IMG/VR virus record: IMGVR_UViG_3300025127_000202
Span: 1 to 27,688 of that record
DNA from: a virus
DNA: 27,688 nucleotides
Direction: 5' to 3' (one strand)
The translations under genes and the position numbers were made by a program. The notes beneath the pieces were generated by a model. It had not been told where the DNA came from and ran no database searches. It worked only from the letters and a program-made list of their open reading frames with translations. Positions 1 to 8,474 of the stretch are shown piece after piece; the stretch's first letter is position 1, and each line of letters begins with the position of its first letter.

Positions 1-1
1 A

Positions 2-151
2 TCTGGTTTGATTAATGCAGGCGATTATATAAATGGAGAACTTTTAGATTCTGCTGTAAATACTAGTAATCTTGATGCCAGTACTTATAATCCAAATACT
101 GCTCAAGATACAGTAGTAGATGCAGGACTATACATAAATGTAGAGAGCTAA
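2..151 (+). CDS. C-terminal fragment of a truncated upstream protein
   Basis: An open frame enters from the left edge and stops at TAA 149-151, giving 49 codons that end in LYINVES. The fragment is acidic and rich in Asn, Asp, Ser and Thr, which resembles the fibre-like proteins that follow. The next gene starts 2 nt after the stop, so the two are probably co-transcribed. The N-terminus lies outside the window and no function can be assigned. A phage structural or fibre role is inferred only from composition and neighbours. Confidence 0.6.
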   Translation, partial: SGLINAGDYINGELLDSAVNTSNLDASTYNPNTAQDTVVDAGLYINVES

Positions 152-153
152 TT

Positions 154-588
154 ATGGCAGTACAAATTCAAACAAGAAGATCTAGCACATTAAATGACAG
201 ACCATTTCCAACAAGATTAGGAGCTGGTGAGCTTGCGTTAAATAATCATAGTACAAGCCCAGGATTATTTTTTGCTGATAATGTAGCATCTCCAAGTACT
301 GGATTAATTAAGGTAGGTCCTGTACATATTGGCAGTACTGCACCAAATAGTTCTGCAGCTGGATTTACATCATTAAGTAAAGGAGAAACTTGGCTAGATA
401 CTGCTAGTACACATATATTTAAAATATTTGATGGTTCTTCATTCCAATCTGTAAAAGCTGTGGCATCTGTATCTGCTGGACAACCTGCCAATCCTATTGA
501 TGGTCAATTACACTGGGATACATCTGGTGGTGGTAATGGAGTATTAAAAATATATTTAGCTTCTATCTCTGCTTGGGTTAATGTCTAA
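154..588 (+). CDS. Small tail-fibre-like structural protein
   Basis: The 144-residue protein begins with AVQIQTRRSSTLNDRP and continues into LGAGELALNN. This is the modular Q-x-RR-G/S-T ... L-x-x-GEL start seen at the N-terminus of many phage fibre and receptor-binding proteins (Mtd-N-like). The remainder is rich in Gly, Ser and Thr, with TWLDTASTHIFKIFDGSSF and a second GQLHWDTSGG segment, like the descriptive-domain repeats of cyanophage fibres. A role at the distal tail or baseplate is inferred. Its stop overlaps the stop of the opposite-strand gene at 585-833 by 4 nt. It lies directly downstream of a truncated structural-like frame and upstream of other fibre modules. Confidence 0.75.
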   Translation: MAVQIQTRRSSTLNDRPFPTRLGAGELALNNHSTSPGLFFADNVASPSTGLIKVGPVHIGSTAPNSSAAGFTSLSKGETWLDTASTHIFKIFDGSSFQSVKAVASVSAGQPANPIDGQLHWDTSGGGNGVLKIYLASISAWVNV

Positions 589-833
589 TTAGTGTGATTT
601 AAAAGATGGTCTAATATTCTGTCTAATTTAGTATGCACTGCTTGCATTTCTCTTAAAAAATCTTCTTTTAAGACATAATCGTGAATAACTGTATTTTTTA
701 AATCATCAACTTCTCTTTGAATTCTATCAAATTTTCTATCTATTTTTTTATTAAAATTACCTAAAGCCCTGCTGATACCAGCAAAGGCACCGATACTACC
801 AGATATTATTGCTGCAATTACTTGAGGTTCCAT
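585..833 (-). CDS. Small membrane-anchored coiled-coil protein
   Basis: The 82-residue product has one hydrophobic N-terminal segment (about residues 4-24, IAAIISGSIGAFAGISRALG) and then a charged helical region (about 28-78) with heptad-like spacing (IDRKFDRIQREVDDL, LREMQAVHTKLDRILDHL). This fits a bitopic membrane protein with a cytoplasmic or periplasmic coiled coil. Small proteins of this shape are common in cyanophage structural regions and are sometimes called holin- or spanin-like, but nothing here proves a lysis role. It is the only - strand gene inside the left fibre block and ends tail-to-tail with the 154-588 gene. Confidence 0.6.
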   Translation of the reverse strand: MEPQVIAAIISGSIGAFAGISRALGNFNKKIDRKFDRIQREVDDLKNTVIHDYVLKEDFLREMQAVHTKLDRILDHLLNHTN

Positions 834-887
834 ACTTTTATTATAATAGTAGGCACAGTTTAAAATAGATATTAATAAAGATAAATT

Positions 888-1418
888 ATGTCCACCGCTT
901 ACGAACCGAACATAGAAGGAGCTATTGCAGTCTTAAGGGACTTGATGATAGCGAATAACTTTACGATGACTCGTCAACCATATGAACCTAATTACAGGGG
1001 ATTAGTAGATGCAGTAATAGATGTAAAAGAAGGATTTCCAAACTTTGCTCCATTACAAGTAGGATTTGATGCCACAGCATTTGAAAATGTTAGTGAATCA
1101 GATGCGTTATATATGAGAACTTCTGATGGACAAGTAGGTAAAGCAAGTGCAGCTGATGGAACGGTAGAAAATGCGACTGTTGTAGGTTTTGCTAATGCTG
1201 CAGCAACAGCTAATTCTACAGTTAAAGTAATAGTTGTTGGTATAAAAACAATGAGTGGTTTAGATGCTGGTGATTTATATTTTTTATCTCCAAGTACAGC
1301 TGGAGCTATTACTCTAACCCCTCCATCAAGTGCAGGTCAAGCCGTAGTAAGACTCGGAGAAGCTGCCACTACAACTTCTTTTGCAATACAAATTGAGCCA
1401 CCTATTAAGTTAAGCTGA
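888..1418 (+). CDS. Beta-rich virion protein, first of a tandem paralogous pair
   Basis: The 176-residue protein has an N-terminal segment with YEPNYRGLVDAVIDVKEGFP and a C-terminal beta-rich domain (about 60-176). That domain carries FENVSESDALYMRTSDGQVGKA, DAGDLYFLSPSTAGAITLTPPSS and VRLGEAATTTSFAIQIEPP. The pattern 'G-D-x-V-Y ... G-x-V-x-K-A ... Y-F-L-S ... T-x-T-P-P ... V-G-E-A' recurs in phage fibre and decoration domains. The next gene, overlapping by one base (TGATG), encodes a clear paralogue. A virion surface role is inferred. An upstream YEPN copy at residues 5-8 repeats the YEPN at about 32-35, so the N-terminus may contain a small internal duplication. Confidence 0.75.
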   Translation: MSTAYEPNIEGAIAVLRDLMIANNFTMTRQPYEPNYRGLVDAVIDVKEGFPNFAPLQVGFDATAFENVSESDALYMRTSDGQVGKASAADGTVENATVVGFANAAATANSTVKVIVVGIKTMSGLDAGDLYFLSPSTAGAITLTPPSSAGQAVVRLGEAATTTSFAIQIEPPIKLS

Positions 1419-1882
1419 TGTCAATTGTAAAAAATTATGAGCCTTATGAACCTAATGCACAAGGTTTAACAGAAGCACTTTTAGATTTTAAATCAACTTT
1501 TGCAGGAACACCAGCTCCGAAAGTAACTGGATATGTTGCTACAACATTTGAAAATGTAACTCAAGGAGATGCAGTTTACGCTAGGGCATCTGATGGATTT
1601 ATTGGTAAAGCAATTGGGAATGATACTTTTGACAAAGCTAAAGTTGCTGGATTTGCAGAAACAACAGAAACATCTGGTTCACAAGTTCGAGTTTTAGTGA
1701 GAGGGATTATTGCAACATCTGGTTTGAATTTTGGAAATCAGTATTTTTTATCTGCAAGTTCTGCAGGTTCTATAACAGAAACTCCTCCTACAGGATCAGG
1801 TAATTATTTAACAAGAGTTGGAGAAGCTGGATCTACTGGTCAATTTATTATAAAAATAGAAACACCAATCCTTTTAAGCTAA
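1418..1882 (+). CDS. Beta-rich virion protein, second of a tandem paralogous pair
   Basis: The 154-residue protein is similar over its whole length to its upstream neighbour. Shared features include NYEPYEPNAQGLTEALLDFK at the N-terminus, FENVTQGDAVYARASDGFIG in the middle, NQYFLSASSAGSITETPPTG and LTRVGEAGSTGQFIIKIETP at the end. Its ATG overlaps the upstream TGA by one base, so translation is probably coupled. The two genes look like an old tandem duplication that gave two related trimming or decoration subunits. Function is unknown and a surface-exposed virion role is inferred from the fibre context. Confidence 0.75.
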   Translation: MSIVKNYEPYEPNAQGLTEALLDFKSTFAGTPAPKVTGYVATTFENVTQGDAVYARASDGFIGKAIGNDTFDKAKVAGFAETTETSGSQVRVLVRGIIATSGLNFGNQYFLSASSAGSITETPPTGSGNYLTRVGEAGSTGQFIIKIETPILLS

Positions 1883-1950
1883 CAGTTTACTAGACGTAAA
1901 ATAAATATAACTAGCAATTCAATAATTTTTGAATTGTATCGGAATATAAA
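1883..1950 (+). promoter_or_regulatory. Intergenic hairpin with possible late promoter
   Basis: This 68-nt gap precedes the large fibre gene at 1951. It contains an 8-bp inverted repeat, CAATTCAA (1915-1922) and TTGAATTG (1929-1936), with a 6-nt loop. Just upstream is the AT run TAAAATAAATATAA (about 1898-1911), which loosely resembles a T4-type late promoter (TATAAATA). No T-run follows the stem, so a 5' UTR hairpin is more likely than a terminator. The promoter call is weak. Confidence 0.3.
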
Positions 1951-3228
1951 ATGGCAACAAGAAAGGCACTTGTTTTAGTTTCAGGTCTATTTCAGGAGTT
2001 GAATTCTTCTTCTGATAAATTAGATTTTTCTGGAAATACTACAACCGATTTAAGTGAAGGTTCAAATCAATATTTTACTAATACAAGAGCTAGAGGTGCC
2101 GTATCAGTAACTGATTCTGGTGGGGATGGAAGCCTTGGTTACAATAGTTCTACTGGAGTAATTACATATACAGGACCATCAGCTTCTGAAGCTAGAGCAC
2201 ATTTTAGTGTTGCTTCTGGATCTGGTTTAAGTTACAACTCTGGAACTGGAGAGTTTGGTACTAGTTCTATACCTAATTCCCAATTGGCTAATTCATCTCT
2301 AACCATTGGTGGAACGAGTGTTTCTCTAGGTGCTACCCAAGGAACTTTTACAGGTTTAACTTCTTTAACTTCTACTACTCTTATAGGAACAACATTAGTT
2401 TCTGGAGCAGTAGATGCAGCTAATGCTATCTCAATAGCAAGTGGAAATATTACATTTGAAGGTTCATCAGCTGATGCAAACGAAACAATACTGACAGCAG
2501 CAAACGCTACAGGTGGAGATAAGACTCTTACATTACCTAATGAAACAGGAACAATATTATCAACAGCATCATCAATTGCTAATAGTAATTTAGCAAATTC
2601 TTCTGTAACAGTAGGAAGTACTTCTATATCGTTAGGAGGTACAGCAACTACGATAACTGGATTATCCTCTTTAACTTCTACAACATTAGTTGGTACTACT
2701 TTAATATCAGGTTCAGCTGAGGCTGCAAACTCAATAAAACTTGTAAGTGGAACTTTAATTTTTGAAGGTTCTACTGCAAATGCTTTCGAAACAACTATAT
2801 CTGTTACAGATCCCACAGCTGATAGAACAATTACATTTCCAGATGCAGCTGGTACTGTGGTTTTATTAGGATCTTTAAGTGTAGCTGGTGGTTCAGGATT
2901 AACATATAACTCTGGTACAGGTCAATTTGGCACTAGTTCTATACCCAATTCTCAATTAGCAAACAGTACGGTAACAGTTGGTTCAACAGCAATATCTTTA
3001 GGATCAAGTGCTACTACAATTACTGGATTATCTTCTGTAACTTCAAGTGCGATAGTAACTAATGATAATGGATTTAGAGTAAGAGACAATTCCGATAATA
3101 CAAAACAATTAGCATTTGAATGTTCAGGAATTACAGGTAGTACAACTAGAACCATGACTGTCCCTGACAGTGATGGGACAATCAGCACTGAAAGTTTTGC
3201 TACCGCAATAGCAGTAGCGTTATCATAG
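1951..3228 (+). CDS. Tail fibre protein with internal duplicated modules
   Basis: The 425-residue protein is rich in Ser, Thr and Gly. The N-terminus ATRKALVLVSGLFQEL is followed by LSEGSNQYFTNTRARGAVSV, a segment typical of cyanophage fibres. The rest is about three copies of a unit containing TSSIPNSQLANSS, V-T-V-G-S-T-x-I-S-L-G, TTITGLSSLTSTTLVGTTL, S-G-x-x-x-F-E-G-S-x-A-x-x-x-E-T and LTLPDxxGT. TSSIPNSQLANS recurs almost identically near residues 105 and 330. This fits an elongated trimeric beta-structured fibre. It lacks an S74 domain. The following genes (3233-4299) supply a fibre N-terminal module, a small structural protein and an assembly chaperone. Confidence 0.85.
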   Translation: MATRKALVLVSGLFQELNSSSDKLDFSGNTTTDLSEGSNQYFTNTRARGAVSVTDSGGDGSLGYNSSTGVITYTGPSASEARAHFSVASGSGLSYNSGTGEFGTSSIPNSQLANSSLTIGGTSVSLGATQGTFTGLTSLTSTTLIGTTLVSGAVDAANAISIASGNITFEGSSADANETILTAANATGGDKTLTLPNETGTILSTASSIANSNLANSSVTVGSTSISLGGTATTITGLSSLTSTTLVGTTLISGSAEAANSIKLVSGTLIFEGSTANAFETTISVTDPTADRTITFPDAAGTVVLLGSLSVAGGSGLTYNSGTGQFGTSSIPNSQLANSTVTVGSTAISLGSSATTITGLSSVTSSAIVTNDNGFRVRDNSDNTKQLAFECSGITGSTTRTMTVPDSDGTISTESFATAIAVALS

Positions 3229-3232
3229 TATT

Positions 3233-3637
3233 ATGGCAACCCAGGTTCAATTTAGAAGAGGAACAACAGCACAGCACTTAACATTTAAGGGAGCTGATGG
3301 TGAAGTCACGGTAGATACTTCTCTCAAGACTGTAGTTATACATGATGCGCTCACAAACGGAGGATTTCCATTATTAAGACAGGATGGCACAAATTCTTTA
3401 TTAGAAAGAGGTAGTCCAACTAATTGTGCAATTAAATTTGCTGGGGATACAAATACTGGTTTAATATCACCTGCTGCAGATGAGATAGCGTTAGTTACCG
3501 GTGGGTCTACTCGTCTTACAATAGATGCTAATGGAGCTGCTACCTTTACAGGTAATGTTCAAGTTGATGGAACTTTATCAGTAACAGGAAGCTTCGATTC
3601 CGGAGAAAACTTAGCATTAATTATTGCTTTAGGATAA
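3233..3637 (+). CDS. Fibre protein with Mtd-N-like start module
   Basis: The 134-residue protein begins ATQVQFRRGTTAQHLTFKGA and continues with GEVTVDTSLKTVVIHDALTN and GGFPLLRQ. This is the 'Q-x-RRGT-TA ... GE-x-x-VDT ... x-x-V-HDG' module known from the N-terminus of phage fibre and major-tropism-determinant proteins. The C-terminal half resembles the start of a longer fibre shaft (IKFAGDTNTGLISPAADEIA, GNVQVDGTLSVTG). It may therefore be a short fibre, an adaptor, or an N-terminal module that has lost its shaft. The start lies 4 nt after the upstream stop. A baseplate or distal fibre position is inferred. Confidence 0.75.
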   Translation: MATQVQFRRGTTAQHLTFKGADGEVTVDTSLKTVVIHDALTNGGFPLLRQDGTNSLLERGSPTNCAIKFAGDTNTGLISPAADEIALVTGGSTRLTIDANGAATFTGNVQVDGTLSVTGSFDSGENLALIIALG

Positions 3638-3638
3638 T

Positions 3639-3980
3639 ATGGCAAACACCTTCAAAGTCGATACGAAATCAAGTTGCACAACTGATGCACATACAAGCTC
3701 AACTGCAAATGTTTTATCAGCTGGTGGTTCTGCCACATTAGTTCTTTTAAGTATTTTGGTTGCTAATAAGACTGGAGCCAGTGCGGATGTTGATGTTTTT
3801 TTAGTAACTAATACTGGTGATGATGTTTTTCTTTTAAGAAATGCACCAATACCAGCTGGATCTTCTCTTGAATTGATAAGTGGTTCAAAAGTAATTATGG
3901 AAAGTAGTGATGTTTTGAGAGTAAGAACTGATACCTCTAGTGCTATTGACGTTACTGTAAGTTATCTAGAGCAGACTTAA
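3639..3980 (+). CDS. Small beta-sandwich virion protein
   Basis: The 113-residue protein, ANTFKVDTKSSCTTD..., alternates hydrophobic and polar residues in long strands (TLVLLSILVANKTGASADVD, FLLRNAPIPAGSSLELISGS, DVLRVRTDTSSAIDVTVSYL). This fits a compact beta sandwich. The pattern resembles small structural proteins found beside fibre genes in T4-like cyanophages. That resemblance is from memory of the pattern, not from a search. Its ATG begins 1 nt after the stop of the upstream fibre gene and another gene follows after 1 nt, so it belongs to the fibre operon. Confidence 0.65.
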   Translation: MANTFKVDTKSSCTTDAHTSSTANVLSAGGSATLVLLSILVANKTGASADVDVFLVTNTGDDVFLLRNAPIPAGSSLELISGSKVIMESSDVLRVRTDTSSAIDVTVSYLEQT

Positions 3981-3981
3981 T

Positions 3982-4299
3982 ATGGCTTTAACTGCGAATA
4001 ATGATCTTGTTACTTTATCTGTTAATTTTGAAAGTCTCAAAGCCAAAGTTGACGCAATTGAGATTATTGTCTATGGAGAAAAAGTTTTAGAACTTGATGA
4101 TTCTACTTGGGAAAATATTAGAAAAAAAAGAGATTATATTTTAAAATCTACAGATTGGACTGTAGTTCCTGGATGTAGTGTTGATCAAGCTCAATGGTCT
4201 GCATATAGACAGAATTTAAGAGATATACCTCAAACTTTCACAGTAATTACAGATGTTGTATGGCCGGTTCAACCATCTACTTCAGGACCAAATACCTAG
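3982..4299 (+). CDS. Tail fibre assembly chaperone (XkdW/Phage_tail_APC-like)
   Basis: The 105-residue protein has an N-terminal helical part and then the signature of phage tail assembly chaperones. The visible pieces are KKRDYILKSTDWTVVPGC, then Q-A-Q-W-S-A-Y-R-Q-N-L-R-D-I-P-Q-T-F, and a C-terminal VVWPVQPS. In this family the 'R-D-x-x-L-x-x-T-D-W-T ... W-x-x-Y-R-Q-x-L-R-D-I-P ... W-P' core is diagnostic and the product helps fibres fold or trimerise. It sits 67 nt before the large S74 fibre and just after small fibre genes, so either could be its client. Length is normal for the family. Confidence 0.85.
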   Translation: MALTANNDLVTLSVNFESLKAKVDAIEIIVYGEKVLELDDSTWENIRKKRDYILKSTDWTVVPGCSVDQAQWSAYRQNLRDIPQTFTVITDVVWPVQPSTSGPNT

Positions 4300-4365
4300 A
4301 AATTCCTCATATTTACTGAGCTTAAAATAAACAGAGATACTAAGACGATTCTCGATTAAACTGCT

Positions 4366-7300
4366 ATGCCATATATTGGAAATAATATTCGATCTGCTGA
4401 TGATTTTAGGCTAATTGACGATATCAGTAGCGGTTTTAATGGTAGTGCTACCAGCTTTGCTTTACTTGTTGCTGGATCTTCACCTATCCCTTTTCCAAAA
4501 TCACCTCAAACAGTTTTAATATCAGTAAACGGAGTTATTCAAGAACCTGATCCTACAGGTGCTTCAGGGTTTAATTTAGTTGGTACAAATATTGTTTTTA
4601 GTTCTGCTCCTACGGCAGGACATTCCTTTTTTGGAATAATATATGCAACTGCTGACTATCTAAATGCAGGTGGTACATTCCCAGACGGAAGTACTGGTTC
4701 TCCCTCCATAACCTTCTCAAATGATACCGACACTGGCCTAATGAGGATAGGTTCAGGTGATATTGGTTTTATTTCTAATTCTACTCAAATTGCAAACATA
4801 GATAGTAATGGAATAACTATTTCATCTGGTAGTTTAGTTATTGCTGACAGTATTATTCACAGTGGAGATACCAATACAAAAATAAGATTTTCAGATACTG
4901 ATGAAATAAGTTTAGAAACAGATGGTATTCAAAGATTAAAAGTAGATGGTTCTGAAGTTGTATTTAATAATCCTGGGGCAAATGTAGATTTTAGAATTGA
5001 AGGAGATTCAGATGCAAATTTATTTCTCGTTGATGCTAGTGCAGACAAAATTGGTATAGGTGCTGCACCGATATCTACTGGGGCAAAGCTTGAAATTACT
5101 AGAAGTACAGCAGGTGCTTTTGTAGATGCTTCTGACTCTAATCTTAGACTCTTAAATACAGATACTTCAGGAAATAATAATCAAACCTCATTACAATTTA
5201 CAACCGCTACAACTGGTTCTGGTGCTGATAGTGCAATAGTTTCACAAGCTGAAGATGCAAGTGGTAACAGCAGAATTGAGTTTTGGACTGATACTTCTAA
5301 TGGTATGAGTGAAAAAATGGTCATAACTTCGACTGGACTAGTAGGTATAGGAACATCAAGTCCAAGTGGGAGTTTACACGTTGATGCAGCTTCTGGAGTA
5401 GATGGTCCTGTTTTTGATAGTGGTGGAACAAATAATACAAACCATGCTTTTATAGTAAGAGATAGTGCCAACACTCAGCTTTTAAGAATAAATAATAATG
5501 GAAATATAGGTATAGGTACAACAAGTCCAGGAAATAAATTACACGTTGAAGGTGCAGCACCTAGTGGTGGTTTTATTACAAAGTTATTTAATACAGTCGG
5601 AAGTGGCGATGTAGCTGGTCATGTTTTGTTTTTAGATGCAAATAGGTCAGATACCACTAATACAAGATTAATTGATTCAAAAGATAGCAAATTCACTGTT
5701 TTTTCTAATGGTGCTGCTAATTTTGCTGGAAACGTAGGTATGGGTATATCAAGTCCTACTTTTGCTTCTGGTGGGGGGCTGCATCTAAGAGGTGCAGATG
5801 GTGGTCAAACACGATTACACATGACTACAAGTGGTTCAGGTGATGCTGGAACTGATGGATTTTATATAATTTCTCTTGGTGGAGAAAGTGGATCGGCATC
5901 TGGTGAAGTAATGTTAATGCAAGTAGAAAATAAAGCATTAAGATTTGGAACCAATAATGAAGAGCAGGTCCGTATTACCGAGCTTGGTAGAGTTGGTATT
6001 AACACAACAGCTCCTCAAGCATTTCTAGAAATTGTAGGCACTAATGCCGGTGGTAATGTAGATGCATTGCATTTAAGAAATAACGGTTCATCTGATAATA
6101 CTACTGTAGAAATTAACATGATAACGTCTACAGATAATACTAACACTGCATCAAGGAGTTTTATAAAAAGTGAGAGGCAGAGTAGTGCCTCGGAACTAGT
6201 ATTTGGTACCGCTGACATAGAACGTATGCGTTTGTCCGAGTCAAGTTTATCTTTTGCTGGATCTAAGTCCGGTAATGCTTACCCAGATGCAACTTTAATA
6301 TTTAATTTAAAAGATAGTAATGGTAACAGTAAGAAAGCTCAAATACTTTCAAATAAAGTTAGTGATATACATAGCACTTTAGAATTTGGAACTACTGTCA
6401 GTAATACCTTTGCTGAGAGAATGAGAATTCATACTAATGGATTCGTAGGTATTGGTACAAATAGTCCAACAGCACTTCTTCATGTGGATAGTGATACAGG
6501 TACTGCAGGTATAAGAGTTTCTGGTGATGGTAATGCTTTCATAGAGTTAGATGCAGATACTAGTGTAGCTGGGACTCAAATTTCTTTTATTGACTTTAAA
6601 TTAGCTGGAACAGTAGAAGCTAATATTGCGGTAAATGAAAGTGTTTCTGGAAATCCTTTAGAAATTAACTCTGCTACCGATCATAATATTTCATTGTGCA
6701 CTGGAGGAGGAGATGTAGGTATAGGTACAACAAGTCCAGATGGTAAGTTAAGTGTTACTGGCGATATAGTTTGTAATAGTGGCACAGTTAGATCTAATGA
6801 TGGCTTTGTTTCTGATACTGATTTAATTTTTAATGCAGATGCTAATGCTAATGGTAATAATTCAATAATTTTTAAAGAAAGTAATAACGAAAAGATGCGT
6901 ATAGATTCGAATGGAAGATTCTATTTTGCTACAACTACTCAAGGCCCTCATGGAGGATTCTACAATATTGATGGTAGTGGTGATAGCTTAAATACACTGA
7001 ATGTTAAAGGAAATAATGGTAATTATGTAATGATAAGTTCATCAGCAAGAAGTGGTGGACATCATATATTCTTCTCAAATCGACAGTCTGGTTCTAATGT
7101 TAATACAGGTACAATTCAAGATAATAATTCTAATGTAAGCTATAACACTTCTTCAGACTATCGTATTAAAGAAAATATTGTTTCAATATCAGATGGTATA
7201 ACTCGCCTCAAACAATTAAATCCTGTTAGACATACATTTAAAAATAACCCTGCTGTTGGAACTGTAGATGGATGGATCGCTCATGAATTAGATACAGTCT

Positions 7301-7470
7301 GTCCTTATGCAGTTAATGGTGAAAAGGACGCTGTAAATGAAGATGGTACTCCCAATTTGCAGGGTGTGGATTATGGAAGAATTACTCCTCTTTTAACAGC
7401 AGCTTTAAAAGAGGCAATTGCAAAAATAGAAACATTAGAAACTAAAGTTGCTGCATTAGAAGCAGCTTAA
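4366..7470 (+). CDS. Large tail fibre with C-terminal S74 intramolecular chaperone
   Basis: The 1034-residue protein has three parts. The N-terminal part (1-100, ISSGFNGSATSFALLV, VLISVNGVIQEPD) is shared with the protein at 7886-8416 and is a likely attachment module. The shaft (about 100-925) has roughly seven G-x-V-G-I-G-T-x-S-P-x-x-x-L-H-V repeats, for example VGIGTSSPSGSLHV, IGIGTTSPGNKLHV and VGIGTNSPTALLHV. The C-terminus (about 930-1034) is a Peptidase_S74 chaperone. S930 in SSDYRIKENI and K935 fit the Ser-Lys dyad that self-cleaves after the trimer folds, and the tail ends in a coiled coil (IAKIETLETKVAALEAA). It is a probable host-recognition fibre. DUF7936-like and fibre-like genes follow. 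Confidence 0.92.
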   Translation: MPYIGNNIRSADDFRLIDDISSGFNGSATSFALLVAGSSPIPFPKSPQTVLISVNGVIQEPDPTGASGFNLVGTNIVFSSAPTAGHSFFGIIYATADYLNAGGTFPDGSTGSPSITFSNDTDTGLMRIGSGDIGFISNSTQIANIDSNGITISSGSLVIADSIIHSGDTNTKIRFSDTDEISLETDGIQRLKVDGSEVVFNNPGANVDFRIEGDSDANLFLVDASADKIGIGAAPISTGAKLEITRSTAGAFVDASDSNLRLLNTDTSGNNNQTSLQFTTATTGSGADSAIVSQAEDASGNSRIEFWTDTSNGMSEKMVITSTGLVGIGTSSPSGSLHVDAASGVDGPVFDSGGTNNTNHAFIVRDSANTQLLRINNNGNIGIGTTSPGNKLHVEGAAPSGGFITKLFNTVGSGDVAGHVLFLDANRSDTTNTRLIDSKDSKFTVFSNGAANFAGNVGMGISSPTFASGGGLHLRGADGGQTRLHMTTSGSGDAGTDGFYIISLGGESGSASGEVMLMQVENKALRFGTNNEEQVRITELGRVGINTTAPQAFLEIVGTNAGGNVDALHLRNNGSSDNTTVEINMITSTDNTNTASRSFIKSERQSSASELVFGTADIERMRLSESSLSFAGSKSGNAYPDATLIFNLKDSNGNSKKAQILSNKVSDIHSTLEFGTTVSNTFAERMRIHTNGFVGIGTNSPTALLHVDSDTGTAGIRVSGDGNAFIELDADTSVAGTQISFIDFKLAGTVEANIAVNESVSGNPLEINSATDHNISLCTGGGDVGIGTTSPDGKLSVTGDIVCNSGTVRSNDGFVSDTDLIFNADANANGNNSIIFKESNNEKMRIDSNGRFYFATTTQGPHGGFYNIDGSGDSLNTLNVKGNNGNYVMISSSARSGGHHIFFSNRQSGSNVNTGTIQDNNSNVSYNTSSDYRIKENIVSISDGITRLKQLNPVRHTFKNNPAVGTVDGWIAHELDTVCPYAVNGEKDAVNEDGTPNLQGVDYGRITPLLTAALKEAIAKIETLETKVAALEAA

Positions 7471-7515
7471 AAAATAAGCCAAAGTAAAATAAAAATATAT
7501 TAATTATTTTTTAAA

Positions 7516-7842
7516 ATGGCTGTTACATGGGGTGTTGTTTGTCTTGATTCAACAAAAACAGTAGGAAGTTTATCTGACGTAGTAACTAATGTTCATTGGA
7601 CTGCTTCTGATAGTGAAACTGTTGGTGAAGATACATACACAGGAAATGCATATGGATCTGTAGGTCTAGCTGAGGCTGATTCATCATCTTTTACTGCTTA
7701 TGGTGATATCAAAGAATCTGATGCTATTGCGTGGGCAAAAGCTGCAATAGGAACTGATGAAGTTACTGCGATAGAAACACGTATTGCTGACCAGATTACT
7801 GAAGCTAAGACACCAACAACAACCTCTGGAGTGCCTTGGTAA
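7516..7842 (+). CDS. Conserved fibre-companion protein (DUF7936-like)
   Basis: The 108-residue protein matches a pattern often placed after fibre genes in cyanophages: an N-terminal beta hairpin (VVTNVHWTASDSE), then YGSVGLAEAD, FTAYGDIKESDAIAWAKAAI and a C-terminal helix ending in TTTSGVPW. The 'V-H-W ... Y-G-x-V-G-L ... A-W-x-x-x-x-I-G ... P-x-T-x-x-G-x-P-W' layout is what I recall for DUF7936, but the name is from memory. The role is unknown. Because it follows the S74 fibre by 45 nt, a role in fibre attachment or folding is inferred. Confidence 0.65.
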   Translation: MAVTWGVVCLDSTKTVGSLSDVVTNVHWTASDSETVGEDTYTGNAYGSVGLAEADSSSFTAYGDIKESDAIAWAKAAIGTDEVTAIETRIADQITEAKTPTTTSGVPW

Positions 7843-7885
7843 AGTTAGGCATTTTAAACTAGATATATCAAAAATAGTTATTTAG

Positions 7886-8416
7886 ATGGCATACATAGGA
7901 GCAGAGCCTCTTCCTGGGCAGAATAGAGAAGTAGATGATATTTCCAGTAGTTTTAACGGAAGTACTACTGCTTTTACTCTACAAGTAAACTCCGTTAATA
8001 CTAGTCCCGGCAGTTCAAACAGTATTATTGTATCTGTTGGTGGTGTTATACAAAATCCAGGAACTGATTATACAATCGCTGCTAGTACAATAACTTTCAC
8101 AACAGCACCTGCTGCAGGTCTTGATTTCTTTGGTTTAATTTTAGGAGCCAGTATAGATACTGCAACAGTTGCTGATCAGGTTATTACAAATGCAAAAATT
8201 AGTAACACTGCTGGAATAGCCGGATCAAAAATTGCACCGGACTTTTCAGCTGTTAATGCTGTTACTACAAGATTTATGGTTCCTCCAAAAATTACCACAA
8301 CACAAAGAGGTAATTTAACAGGATTAGTTTCAGGTGCATTTATTTATAACACAACTCTAAATAAATTACAGGTATATAATGGCTCAGCATGGGAGACAGT
8401 TACTAGCTCTACTTAA
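7886..8416 (+). CDS. Short fibre-like protein sharing the attachment module
   Basis: The 176-residue protein begins AYIGAEPLPGQNREVDDISS, then FNGSTTAFTLQV and IIVSVGGVIQNPGTDYTI. It is clearly homologous to residues 1-100 of the 1034-residue fibre. The second half has the segments VTTRFMVPPKITTTQRGNL and GAFIYNTTLNKLQVYNGSAW, a phage fibre tip-like module. It lacks an S74 domain. It may be a short alternative fibre using the same docking site as the large fibre, or a collar or adaptor protein. Both ideas are inference. Confidence 0.75.
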   Translation: MAYIGAEPLPGQNREVDDISSSFNGSTTAFTLQVNSVNTSPGSSNSIIVSVGGVIQNPGTDYTIAASTITFTTAPAAGLDFFGLILGASIDTATVADQVITNAKISNTAGIAGSKIAPDFSAVNAVTTRFMVPPKITTTQRGNLTGLVSGAFIYNTTLNKLQVYNGSAWETVTSST

Positions 8417-8474
8417 TATGTGCTGTTGCATGAGAGATATCAATTTAGTAAAATTTAATTAAATACTAAAGAAA

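Noticed and set aside
246-491. - strand frame opposite the first fibre module
   Set aside because: Shadow of the 154-588 gene with no start context or motif.
2232-3188. - strand frames opposite the 1951-3228 fibre
   Set aside because: They have the biased composition expected from reverse translation of a Ser/Thr-rich fibre and lie wholly inside it.
5181-6218. - strand frames inside the 1034-residue fibre
   Set aside because: They are fully antisense to a well-supported gene and have no family features.
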